From NCBI RefSeq assembly GCF_016801865.2, contig NC_068938.1:136442998-136506997 (forward strand): DNA of 64,000 nucleotides, in the 5' to 3' direction. This document shows, piece after piece, positions 47,336 to 58,200 of this stretch. The stretch comes from Culex pipiens pallens. Lineage: Eukaryota; Arthropoda; Insecta; Diptera; Culicidae. The translations under genes and the position numbers were made by a program. Positions within the stretch are counted from its first letter, which is position 1, and each line of letters begins with the position of its first letter. A model generated the notes under the pieces. That model saw only the letters and a list, made by a program, of their open reading frames with translations, ran no database searches and had not been told where the DNA came from.

Positions 47336-47366
47336 AAAGGGCGCTTAATGAAGTAAGCGCCCCTTT
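47336..47366. repeat. hairpin GGGCGCTTA/TAAGCGCCC linking two satellite families
   Basis: AAAGGGCGCTTA, loop ATGAAG, TAAGCGCCCCTTT: at least nine consecutive pairs. It has the hairpin layout of the GAGACGCTTA family but the GGGCGCTT keyword of the arrays at 1.79-5.96 kb. The sequence beyond the adjacent hAT element (GAGTGTTCTACAAAGTTATTCAGTGG region, 50417-50442) resembles the hairpin-satellite spacer near 42571. This hairpin is therefore a monomer of that satellite that the hAT element interrupted. Confidence 0.8.
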
Positions 47367-47880
47367 CCTAACAAAAATCTCCAAAGCTCTGTTAGTAACA
47401 GGGGCGCCGACTAGTCCAAAATGTTGGGGGGGCACGGTTGTTTTTCGAAATCGATAGGTAAGAGTGGCGATTAGATGTTAAAGTTTCTTGTATATCACGA
47501 ATTTTAATAATTTTATTACGATGTGATACGGATTTTTTTTTCATCCGGAATCCTTTTTTTTAAGTAGATAATTTATTAAAACGTGATTGAGAATGTTAAT
47601 TGGGGGGAATTTTGCATATGTTTGGAAGGCGAATTCATTCTCATTGGTATATTCTTAGTTATTTTCTAGAAGTAACAGTCAATAATAAAAATAATCAGAT
47701 ATTTAGAAATTTAACAATACAAATATTCTAAAAATAAAAACAAAAGTTAAGAGCAAAAATTTAGAACTTCATTTAAGAATACAAATACACATTTAAAAAA
47801 ACATCAATTTTTCACATATGCAATTTAGGAAAAAAAAACAGATACACCAAATTCAATATTCCAAAATTAAATAATAATAA

Positions 47881-48104
47881 TACATAGAAACCTCTTTTTA
47901 CGCGGTGGCGTTACGCTTTTTATTTCGTAGATTTCTTTTAATTTCTCGACAATATTTTTGAAAGCTTCAAAAAGCGTTTTGTAAATCTGAACCTACAACC
48001 TACAAATTGCTTTTAAAAGATTGCAAAGATGTTGCGTCGTTCCAGAGAAATTTACAAATTAGAAAAACGTAACGCATCGCACAAAAAGAGGTTTCACTGT
48101 GGTA
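47881..48104. mobile_element. ~224-bp MITE nested in the hAT element, TA-flanked
   Basis: Both ends carry inverted GAAACCTCTTTTT, followed by a CG-containing segment and GCGTTACG; the imperfect inverted similarity runs about 50 bp inward. Left: TACATAGAAACC. Right, opposite strand: TACCACAGTGAAACC. The border TA suggests a Tc1/mariner/pogo-type element. No coding capacity. Confidence 0.75.
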
Positions 48105-48232
48105 TAAAAAAAAATCTAGGATTTAAAAAAATCAAAATGTTAAGAAATCAAAAGCAGAAATTTAGAAATAACAATAAAATTCAATGTTTAAAAAAATCAA
48201 AAATTTCAAAATTATGATACATCTATTAATTT

Positions 48233-49403
48233 TTTAAGAATTTAAGAATTTAAGAATTTAAGAATTTAAGAATTTAAGAATTTAAGAATTTAAGAATTTG
48301 AGAATTTAAGAATTTAAGAATTTAAGAACTTAAGAATTTAAGAATTTAAGAATTTAAGAATTTAAGAATTTAAGAATTTAAGAATTTAAGAATTTAAGAA
48401 TTTAAGAATTTAAGAATTTAAGAATTTAAGAATTTAAGAATTTAAGAATTTAAGAATTTAAGAATTTAAGAATTTAAGAATTTAAGAATTTAAGAATTTA
48501 AGAATTTAAGAATTTAAGAATTTAAGAATTTAAGAATTTAAGAATTTAAGAATTTAAGAATTTAAGAATTTAAGAATTTAAGAATTTAAGAATTTAAGAA
48601 TTTAAGAATTTAAGAATTTAAGAATTTAAGAATTTAAGAATTTAAGAATTTAAGAATTTAAGAATTTAAGAATTTAAGAATTTAAGAATTTAAGAATTTA
48701 AGAATTTAAGAATTTAAGAATTTAAGAATTTAAGAATTTAAGAATTTAAGAATTTAAGAATTTAAGAATTTAAGAATTTAAGAATTTAAGAATTTAAGAA
48801 TTTAAGAATTTAAGAATTTAAGAATTTAAGAATTTAAGAATTTAAGAATTTAAGAATTTAAGAATTTCAGAATTTCAGAATTAAAGAATTTAAGAATTTA
48901 AGAATTTAAGAATTTAAGAATTTAAGAATTTAAGAATTTAAGAATTTAAGAATTTAAGAATTTAAGAATTTAAGAATTTAAGAATTTAAGAATTTAAGAA
49001 TTTAAGAATTTAAGAATTTAAGAATTTAAGAATTTAAGAATTTAAGAATTTAAGAATTTAAGAATTTAAGAATTTAAGAATTTAAGAATTTAAGAATTTA
49101 AGAATTTAAGAATTTAAGAATTTAAGAATTTAAGAATTTAAGAATTTAAGAATTTAAGAATTTAAGAATTTAAGAATTTAAGAATTTAAGAATTTAAGAA
49201 TTTAAGAATTTAAGAATTTAAGAATTTAAGAATTTAAGAATTTAAGAATTTAAGAATTTAAGAATTTAAGAATTTAAGAATTTAAGAATTTAAGAATTTA
49301 AGAATTTAAGAATTTAAGAATTTAAGAATTTAAGAATTTAAGAATTTAAGAATTTAAGAATTTAAGAATTTAAGAATTTAAGAATTTAAGAATTTAAGAA
49401 TTT
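48233..49403. repeat. (AAGAATTT)n octamer array, about 146 copies
   Basis: About 1.17 kb of nearly pure AAGAATTT. Exceptions are few: one AATTTGAG near 48298, one AAGAACTT near 48327, and a cluster of CAGAATTT/AAAGAATT variants at about 48864-48886. TAA occurs in the repeat, so long frames are closed. The near-identity of copies implies recent expansion or strong homogenisation. Assembly length may be unreliable. Confidence 0.97.
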
Positions 49404-50390
49404 TAATTTTAGTATTATTTTCTACTCCCTGATTTTTTGGCATATTTTTTGAGGGTGCAGTTAAAATTTCTATAGCCTTTTTATTTTTTTAAATCGATCA
49501 TGAATTGCAGAAGGCGATGTACACTTGTGTTTTTTAAGATTATAATGTGGATTATGTTTTAATTTGTCGGTTTCTCAGTAAAGCGGTGCTCTAGTTTTCA
49601 AAAAATTACTTTTTTTGAAACAATTGTATTTTTCGGCTAAAATCGGTATACAACGGTTAACGGTTGACAAATGCATTTGAAATCTTTTCAAATCCTTTCT
49701 AAAATAACCCAAAAAATAATTGAATTTATCAGCATTTTTTTTAAATGTAAAGCAGTCAACAAATGATCATTTTGAAAAGTGCTTCAGTTTATATTCGCTA
49801 AATCCTGATCTACAATGGCAAATCGCAGAATGTTGCGTTTGAAAACTTGATGATTGTTTTCGCAAGAATTTGCGTAAGATTGATTGTAGATAATGTGTTA
49901 TGGAAAAAGTACATTGGTTTTGATTTGGAACAACATTCTGTGCATTTGAAATCTTATGAGCAAATCCGTAAAATTTATGTTGACAATATCTCTCAAATCA
50001 TATACCGGTGCCTCTGTGCTCTTGTACTAAGCTTACTGATTTTCCTAGAGAGCACAGTGGTAAAGATAAAACGTTGTCGATTTAGAAAAAAATGCATCTA
50101 AATCCAAAAAATTGTAAACGATTTTGTTCAAAAACTTTCAGCGATTTCAAAAACAACAAATGTTTTTGAGCTATTTTACCGATTCGCTTACAAGAATTCT
50201 ATTCGTGTGTACAAACAATGTTCCATTTAAGTTTTTGATATTATTTTCAATTATTTCTGTATTTTTTTATAATTGAAATAAAAATATTTTTCTTCCAAAA
50301 TTTCTGGGGGGGCACAATGTATGGGCTGCCCCCCAGCCAAATTTTAGGGGGGGCAAAAAGTACCGTGCCCCCCCAGAGTCGGCGCCCCTG

Positions 50391-51648
50391 GTTAGTAATA
50401 ATCGAATCAAGTTTGAGTGTTCTACAAAGTTATTCAGTGGATGAAACTACATGATAATGATGAAGGAAAACTTAGTTTAGCTGACGTTGGACAGACTCTA
50501 GAGCATCTTTTTATACATTTTTATACGCCCTTTTTGATATCACATTGAAAAAATATTGAAATCTGTACCTTTAAAGCCATAATCCAGTAATTTTGTTTGC
50601 TCAATTTACCTGCAAAGAGAAAGAAGAAAGTACAAAGTTAATTTAAAACAAATCAGCATATCAAAATTTAGCCGGTTACTTTTCAAATCAAGTGCAAAAC
50701 AAACATTTTTTCATCGATTTTTCCCCATTTCGGAAAACGTATCTCTTCTGCAACCATTTCTATCCAACTCAAGCAAAGAAACCCACTCCACCACCCTTCG
50801 TATGGGTTTCCAATCCCAACCCATGGTCGTTCGTTTGTCGAATTTAAGTCAAAAATCTGATTTATTGCTGGAGATCTTTTCTCGGTAGCATGGAAGAGCC
50901 CCCACACCACACACAACCTCTCCCTTTTTTCCCCAGTCGTCGTCGTCGTCTTCTTCATCCTTTCAACAACCGCTGAAGATCCCAAAGTCTTGAAAAATTT
51001 GAAGAAAAGCGAGAAAGAAGCCCCAGCATAAATATCACTGACACATATTTATACCATAAATTTTGCGAGCCCGAACTGATCCGGTTCTCTTTCCCCTTCT
51101 CAAATCTAAAAAAATAAGAAAAAAAAATCCTTCAACTGGGTTAACAAAAAAAATCCTTTTCCTTCCGCTGTCGGCGTCTTCTTCTGGCGAATGTATTTGC
51201 CAAGAGTCCAAGGATGAACGTGTTGATCCTGTTTTCCTAACTCTTATTGCAACAACATCACAATCTCGCACGAAGCTACGCTTGAGAACGGGGTTCGCAA
51301 ACCCTCTTCCTGGAAAGGAATCTTCTTTTTTTTGCGTTCGATGAACCATTTCCAGCATACATGATTTGACTCGGCACCGGAGGGATAAAACTTTAATTCC
51401 GAGAATAACCTTCGGCGGGGTCCGGTTTTTGGTTGATCTGCTTAGGAATCATAAATGGGATCATCGAAATTTGATACCGATAAACAACATTGTGTGTTTG
51501 GTTTTGTGGGTTGAACGCCACCTTTGGAAAAGGTGATTGTGGAGCACCCTTTTTTGGGACAAACGGATTGGATTGGTTTCAAGGTTGGCATCCGTAACTG
51601 ATACCTTAAAGCCTCATAGAAGCTGAGTTTATCGAAGTTTTGAGAAAT
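50391..51648. other. satellite remnant then unique island
   Basis: 50399-50470 continues the hairpin-satellite monomer interrupted by the hAT element. The rest is non-repetitive. Minus-strand frames 50683-50985 and 51035-51358 are open for about 100 codons each without recognisable domains. The district resumes with a hairpin at 51649. Confidence 0.5.
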
Positions 51649-53545
51649 GAGACGCCTATTGAAGTATCTTAGCGTCTCAAAGCGTCTCTCATAACTTTGA
51701 AGCGTCTTTTGGTTTAATTAAGCGTTTCTTTGCATTGCTTAGCGTCTCCGCTCATTTCTTCAAGTCTCTTTTCATTTCTTAGCGTCTTCCATCACTACAA
51801 ATCTTATCAACAATTCTTAGCGTAACTAATCTTACTTAACGTTTCAAGCATCTTCTATCGTCTTTTGATTACATTTAGCGTCTCTTTTCATTACTAAGCG
51901 TCTCCTAGCATTAAATAGCGTCTCATCACAACTTTTCAACATTTCTTAGCATTATCTTTGCATTGTTTTAATTTTCGACGTCCTCAGCTATTCTTAGCGT
52001 CTCTTACCTCATTTAGTGTCTTTCATCATTTCTTATCGTCTTGAAGCGTCCCTTAGCATTTCTTGCAATTTCTTTGCATTTCTCACTATCTTTTAACGTG
52101 TATTAACATGTCTTCAGTTCTTAGCATTTATATCGTCTTTTTTCGTTTCTTAGCGTCTCTTATCTGATTTAGTATCTTTAAGCGTATCTTATCACCTTTT
52201 AGCGTCTTAAGCGTTTTTGCCGTCTAATAGCTTCTTATTGTGTCTACTATCGTCGCTTGAGTTCTATCTTGTGATACGTCCTATCTTTTAAAAGAAGACG
52301 TGTCATAGACCGAGCCACGTAGCCCAGTGGTAACGCTTCCGCCTCGTAAGCGGTAGATCGGGGTTCAAATCCCGGCTCGGATCAACACAACTGGTGATCT
52401 TTTCCCTTCTGGAATCGATTGCTTAGTAAAGGGAAGGTAGTGTATCGTCACAAACTGGACCTTATCACGACACCTTAGGGAGGCGACCTATGGAATGTTA
52501 ACATTAACCTTAACATGTTAACATTAAGTTGAGAATGAAACTGCCACTGAATCCGCTTTGTAAATGCCGGCCCCGATACTTTTCAAGGGTGTTCCCCTCA
52601 GGAACTTGGAAAGATTTACTTCTCTCTAACCGTCTCTTAGCATCTCTTGTCATTTCTTTGCAATTCTCCCGATCTTTTAACGTATATTGTTTTTTTTTTC
52701 ACTCTTAGCATCTCTTTTAATTTCTTAGCGTCTCAAAGCATTAAATAGCGTTTCTTAGCGTCTTTTTACTTTTGTTTGCATTTCTTAATGTATCGACATT
52801 CTTATTTAGTGCCTCTAAGCATCTCTTATCGTCTTCAAGCATCGTTAGCGTCTCTTGGGTTCTCTAAACGTCAATAACTCAGCATATGTTATGATTTCTA
52901 AGCGTCTCATAACATTTCCTATGTTGTCTTAACTTTTACTAACCTCACAAGACGTCTCTTCGCATTTCTTTGATTCTCTTTGTATTAACGACTTCCTCAA
53001 ATGTTTAAGCGTCTCTGAGCATATCTAATTGTCTTAGCGTTTCTTAGCGTTTTACATAGTCTTTTGAGTCTTCTTTTGCGTATGTAAGCTTCAGTTAGCG
53101 ACTCCTAGCCTCTCTGAGCGTCTCTTAGCATTACTTGCATTAGTAAGCATCTCTTTTTAATAATTATTGTTTCTTCCTTGTAATTGCAACTCTGTTCTTT
53201 GTTATGGAATATTTAGGGCGTAAGCAATTTTTTGCTTCAATAAGCCCTCCAAGCGTCTCTAACCGTCACTCACCGTCTTTAAGCATCTATCTGTGCATTT
53301 TTATGCATCTGAGCGTCTCTTAGTTTCATTTAGTGTCTCTTAGTTTATTTAAGCATCTCTTAGCATCTATTTTTATTTATTAGCATTTCTTGCTTTTAGC
53401 ATTTCATCACGTCTCTTACAATTCTAGTGGCTCTTGGCATCTCTTAACAATAAACAACTGTTAAAACTGTTGCAACTGAATACTTTAGAGCTGTAACGAA
53501 ATTTTCAGAAAGAGACGCCTAATTTTCTAAACGTCTCATTTATCA
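51649..53545 (-). repeat. AGCGTCTC array bracketed by hairpins
   Basis: Dense, irregular repeats of the word TTAGCGTCTC with variants (AGCATCTC, AGCGTTTC, AACGTCTC), usually followed by TTA or TTT and spaced about 12-40 bp. The left edge is a full hairpin, GAGACGCCT...AGCGTCTC (51649-51678). The right edge is another, at 53512-53537. Between them nearly every word is the right-arm strand only. A SINE interrupts it at 52310-52611. Confidence 0.9.
52310..52611 (+). mobile_element. tRNA-derived SINE inserted in AGCGTCTC array
   Basis: A tRNA-like head with A-box-like TAGCCCAGTGGTAACGC, an anticodon-arm-like CCGCCTCGTAAGCGG, and B-box-like GGTTCAAATCC, which has one difference from the consensus. 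CCGAGCC and GGCTCGG bracket the head. The body includes CTTTTCCCTTCTGGAATCG, three TTAACATTAA/TAACATG words and a GCCGGCCCCGATACTTTTC tail. Flanking sequence on both sides is AGCGTCTC array. The exact 3' end and target duplication are uncertain. It differs from the SINE at 41411, so two families are present. Confidence 0.7.
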
Positions 53546-54470
53546 TGTAAAGCTCCGTACTTTTATCAGGAGAAGTCCTATCGATTCGAAGTGTTCTTCA
53601 AAGTTGTTAAGAGAGCAAAAACACACAAAAGTATCCAATCCAAGGCGCTTTTCCCAACATGTAATTCACCAAAAATTAACAGTTATCGCTGCTGCACAAA
53701 CTACCTGTTCCATCACCCTGCAATTATCTCCACCAGACAATCCGGCGCCGTCAACGGGTGCCACGCGAGAGTAATGCTCCTTCACGCAAAGTCACCATCC
53801 ATCTTTCCACCGCTCTCCAACTGCACCCATCAACCCATTTCGCCGGGGTAATCCCCCAATTATTTGTCAGTAATCCAAGCGTTGCCCTCCCCCACCCACC
53901 TCTTGCAACAAAGTCATCCCAAGTCGACTCTCTCGGCGAGTAATGAATTCCTAATTTGTTGACGACGAAGACAACGACGAGACACTATCTTCGGTTGGCA
54001 ACCCGGACAAATCCCTGCGAAAATAGTTGGGTGCGCGACCGCAAGGGCTGCCAACCGAGCGAAAAATTGACATGTAAATCTTCGCTCTTTAACCTCACAT
54101 TCGTTGGCGGTGGCGTCGGCGACGACGACGTCTTGGGAAGTAATCCCGAAGACGGGACGCCGAGAGTGGGGTTCTTTTTTTTTTTTGCTCCTCTGAGTAA
54201 TAAGTTGCCCGGCTTAAAGCTCGAGAAAGTCCTCCGTCATCGTAACGGGAATCCTTCCGGAGATTGGTAGGGTGGTTGAGGGAAAGTCTTGAGCCAGGGA
54301 AAAACAGGATTCAATATAAATCAAACGAGAAGAAGCACCGTATTAGAATATTAATCAGCTGGGGCAGGATCCTTCACACTTGAGGAGAAGACTACCTCAA
54401 ACGGAAAGGAGGTACCGTTGGCGGAGGTGTCTTGTAGCGTCTGGAAACTTTGGCTAGTGTTTTATTAGTT
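53546..54470. other. unique island inside the AGCGTCTC district
   Basis: It opens with a satellite-spacer remnant (GAAGTGTTCTTCAAAGTTGTT near 53588), then becomes non-repetitive. Frames 53591-53851 and 53956-54270 (plus) show no recognisable domain. A GGCGACGACGACGTC segment was noted near 54117. Confidence 0.5.
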
Positions 54471-55440
54471 CTGTATGTTCTCTAGAGTAACATATCTAAG
54501 CGTCTCCAGGCGTCTCATCAGCATATCTTAGTGTCTTCTGGCATATCTTTAGCGTTTCTTAGCGTCTCTTTCACGACTTACAAGATCCTCCAGCATCTCT
54601 GAGGGTCCCTTTGGTGTCTTTCAGTTTCTCTAAACGTCTGTCAAGTGTCTTTGAACGTATTTTGGCATCTCTTAGCGTCTCATCATAACCTCACCCAGCG
54701 TTCTGGAGTTCTGACTAGTTTCTAAGTCAAAAGACGTTTACAGACGTAAGCAGACGTTAACAGACGTTAGCATCTCTTTGGATCATTAAGCGTCTCTTGA
54801 CATCTCGTAACTTCGTTTAAGGTTCCTCCAGCGTCTTGGTACGTCTCACTGTCCTTTATGATCCCTCACCGTCTCTTAGCATAATTTGGCGTTTTCAATG
54901 TCTTTTCAGTGTCTTTTTTACGCCTTTTAGCATCTCTTAGCGTCTCTTTAGCGTCTTTTCAGCTTCTCGTAATTGTCTTTGAGTGACAATGTTCGTCTTT
55001 TTGCATATTTCGTTGTCTGATAACGTTATAGCACGTCTCAGTTATTCTTAGCATCTCAGTAAGTCACTCAGCTACATTTGGCGTCACCTAGTGTCTTATA
55101 GTGTCTCTTGACGTAAATATAATTCTCTTCCATGCGTCTCACCTCTGTATGTCTCTTCAGCGACTTTAACTCTTCAATGTATTTTAGCGTCTCAGTAAAA
55201 CTCTCAGCTACTTTAGGCATCACCTAGTGTATTCAAGCGTCTCTTCAGTATCTTTTAACGTAAATTTAAGTCTTTTTTTGCATCTTTCCAGCATCTTTGC
55301 ATGACTCTTCAGCGACTTCAACGTCTCTTCAGTGTACCTTAGCGTCTCAGTACGTCTCTCAGCTTAGTTAGGCGTCACCTAGGGTATGTTAGCGTCTCAT
55401 TGCGTCTTTTAAGGTCTTGTATCATCTCCAATTGTTTTTG
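54471..55440 (-). repeat. AGCGTCTC array, second block
   Basis: The same keyword as 51649-53545 (TTAGCGTCTC, CAGCGTCTTT, GGCATCACCTAGTGT) with more divergence. A longer unit of about 130-180 bp repeats near 55040-55390: TAGCGTCTCAGTA, then CTCAGCTA, then a GGCGTCACCTAG-type word, three times. A small CAGACGTTA cluster lies at 54729-54768. No bracketing hairpin was found on either side. Confidence 0.8.
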
Positions 55441-56204
55441 GGGTCATTTTGTGTCACTATAGCATTGCTAATCTTGACCAAACCTCCTCCACTTGACGGT
55501 ACTCCAAGAAAAAAGCATCTCCCGGTGAAGTATGTTGCCTCACTCCTCGCTTTTCCATCTCCAGAACCAAGTTACACACACACAAGACGCCCGGAAGCGG
55601 GAAATTATTTTCCGTACGCAGCCAGCCACACTGTATTATTTATGTTCCAGTTGAGAGGACGGGTGTCGTCTTCCGGGTAACCTCACACGTGGTAAGAAAA
55701 GTCGGATTTCCATCATAGATGACGGTGGCAGCGGTAGGAGAGAATACTTTATATTATCTGCGAGTTCCGGTCCTCGAGAGCGAGCTCGGTGACAAAAGGC
55801 GGAAACCTTTTTTTTCTCCACCGTCGGTAGATCTTCGAGACCTTGTGATAATATAATATGAAAATACTCTCACATAAATTCTTCTGCGAGGCCCGAGGAG
55901 GGCGAAGGGGTTGCGCTCTGGCGCATACCAAACAGCTGCTGCTGGAACCGGCGGCCTGTCAGAGGACGTGTTTTTCTCATTTTCAGTTCGAGTTGCATGA
56001 TAAGGTAGTCGACATTGCTGGGCCGAATAAATCATGTATTAGGTGAAGAGCGGTCCGGCTTGGCAGATCCTTGGGAGATGGATGGAGATAATTTAGTTGC
56101 GAGTCCCTTAGTCGGCGGGAGTTGGACGACCCTTTTTTGGCAAACGGGATTTGTACGTTGACTTAGGTCAAATGAATGGAGTTCTGACGATTTGTCAAGT
56201 TAAA
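55441..56204. other. unique stretch, no gene recognised
   Basis: Non-repetitive sequence. Overlapping frames on both strands (55417-55680 plus; 55754-56035 minus) without recognisable domains. A short CACACACACA occurs near 55575. Confidence 0.45.
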
Positions 56205-56275
56205 GGACGTTTTCAGACGAATGCAGACGTTAGCAGACGTTATCAGACGTTATCAGACGTTTGGCGTTAGCATTC
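56205..56275 (+). repeat. short CAGACGTTAG tandem cluster
   Basis: Five or six 10-11 bp units: CAGACGAATG, CAGACGTTAG, CAGACGTTAT, CAGACGTTAT, CAGACGTTTG. A matching cluster at 54729-54768 reads AGACGTTTACAGACGTAAGC and so on. Isolated AACAGACGTTAGCAG words follow near 56320. It looks like a seed repeat related to the ACGTCT words of the neighbouring district. Confidence 0.8.
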
Positions 56276-58132
56276 GATGAAAACCGCTATATTGCATCTC
56301 CAGATGTAAGTGGGCGGAAACAGACGTTAGCAGAGGATAATATGCGTTTCAGACGACTTCACAGATATAAGCAGACGATGACAACCGTCAGAAAAGATCA
56401 ACGAGTGTTAACAGAATATTAACCATGTTTTGTTAGCCTTCCTCTAAACACAATTTAATTAAACAGATTGCAAATTTGTTCCGCCATGATATCCTGTTAA
56501 AAATACAAAACTCTCGTTTGTATTTATTTTAAAACGCCCCCGGCAAGACAAAATTTCTGCTCGGGCAGAAAAGTTGTACAATTTTGTTCCGTCTTCCAGA
56601 TCCGGTTCCCACGACGGCGGCTCCAAATGATGATCCCGTACGAGTGTGTTCATTTGCATAACCCCCCAACAGGTATGCGCTCGTTATCCTGCTGTAGTTT
56701 CCCCTGGCAAATGCATTAGTATTTAGCATTCAAACTCCAAATTGTTATCTTGAGAAAAACGAAGCCCCGGACATAAACGATGTGTAGCAGATGGAAATTG
56801 TACACCAAAAAAAACAATTTTGATATTAATTTTATTGAAAACAACATACATACAAAAATTCCATGAATTTTACATGCATTACCAAGTAAATTTACTTTTC
56901 ATGTAATTTTTATTACAGTGCACCCCCCCCCCTCTCCCCCCTTTATTCGCATTGGTCGGAAGATTAATTCAAAATGATGCTCCTGTGCCACCCACGCACA
57001 TGCCGCAGCAGCTCGATACGATTTGCAGAACGATGCACACAAGTTCCACATGTTTTGGTCACTAAAGGAGAGGAAGGAGGGAGAGGGAGGGGAGTTTAAG
57101 GTGGTTTAGGATCATTTGCATTTTGCGTACAAATGATGGTCACTACCGCTTGCAATGGGGAGTATTATCCGGCTGTGGAACTTTGAAAATCCAGGAGGTT
57201 TTAGGTTTAAAACACACTTTGAATTGATGTTGCAATTTTACATGCAATTGCATGTAACATTTTGCAATTAAAAACTCTCCGTTTTGATTAAAACTAATTA
57301 TTTCTATGATGATTTTATATTATCAGTAATGAGCGAAAGTCATAAAATATCAGTAAAATTTCCATATTAAATTATTTTGCATGTAAATTCATGTAACAAC
57401 TGGAATTTTCGTCCGAGTTCATGAAAAATTTTAATTTATGTCATAATTTATGTAAATCTTCACATGTTTAACAGGAATTCATTAATTTGAAAATTAATTT
57501 CAATTATTTTCTCAAAAATCATCATCATTATCAACATTTAAACGTACACGTAAATTTACACATTTTTCACTGTTTCCACTCCAACTTTCAGGTGAAAAAC
57601 TCCCTGGAATCCACTGATAGTGCCCAAACGTCCAAACTGCTACACAATTTACCACCACACAGTTGGTTCCACCAACCCGAACGCTACACGTGTTTTCTGC
57701 GACGATGACGACGAGCTGACCATATTGGAAATGTTCTACATTTATTGATGTCCCCGCTGCCGTACTACCACCACACGTGTATGTTTTTCACATAAACGCT
57801 CGGACAGTTGTTGGTGATGATGATCCTCGAGCTGCAGGTTCCGGGATATGTTCAACGGGGTGGTCAATTTGCATTGCTTTGCGGTTAGAAACGGAGTTCC
57901 TCTACCAGAGTGTGTGAGGCTGTGTTAAACGTTTTGTGAGGATGTGTGTGTGTGAGCGTTTTTTTGTGCTCATGAACGCATGTTTTTCTAGGGTGTATTT
58001 GAACGTTGGACGATTGGTTCTTTGTTCTCGACAAAAGACTATTTAGGTTCTGTATGTGTGTGTCCTCTTTAAAGAGTTGGAATGCTTTGAAGAAACAATC
58101 AGTTTAAACATTTAATTGTCATTTGTCAATTG
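56276..58132. other. unique stretch with recurring CATGTAA words
   Basis: No gene recognised. Between 56860 and 57480 the word CATGTAA or its inverse TTACATG recurs about seven times, including the palindrome listed next. A C10-type run is at about 56928-56940 and a (TG)n run near 57945. Frames 56459-56729 (minus) and 57487-57708 (plus) lack domains. Confidence 0.45.
57238..57257. repeat. 20-bp perfect palindrome
   Basis: TTACATGCAATTGCATGTAA has no spacer and perfect symmetry, and combines two CATGTAA words found dispersed around it. A dimeric binding site or fused element ends are possible. No target duplication seen. Confidence 0.8.
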
Positions 58133-58200
58133 TGTTGGTTGTTGGTTGTTGGTTGTTGGTTGTTGGTTGTTGGTTGTTGGTTGTTGGTTGTTGGTTGTTT
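58133..58200. repeat. (TTGTTGG)n heptamer minisatellite, about 9.5 copies
   Basis: Near-perfect 7-bp unit TTGTTGG for about 68 bp, ending at TTTTCTGTTGG. Overlapping frames on both strands reflect the repeat only. Confidence 0.95.

Larger units (their letters stand above)
47399..50390. mobile_element. ~3.0 kb non-autonomous hAT-type element with intact TSD
   Basis: The left terminus CAGGGGCGCCGACT and the right terminus AGTCGGCGCCCCTG are a perfect 14-bp inverted repeat. Identical 8-bp repeats GTTAGTAA lie just outside (47391-47398 and 50391-50398). CAGGGG-type ends with 8-bp duplications are characteristic of hAT elements. A subterminal GGGGGGGCACGGT segment is also inverted on the right. 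The interior is AT-rich with no transposase frame; the frame 49847-50101 has no hAT domain. About 40% of its length is an AAGAATTT octamer array, and it hosts a nested MITE. Confidence 0.93.

Noticed and set aside
48233..49403. Telomere-like simple repeat
   Set aside because: The octamer AAGAATTT lies inside a hAT-type element with intact target duplications, not at a chromosome end.
52310..52380. Possible functional tRNA gene
   Set aside because: The anticodon arm and B box are present, but in canonical tRNA numbering the acceptor and T stems do not pair properly. The tail is SINE-like, so it is a tRNA-derived SINE head.
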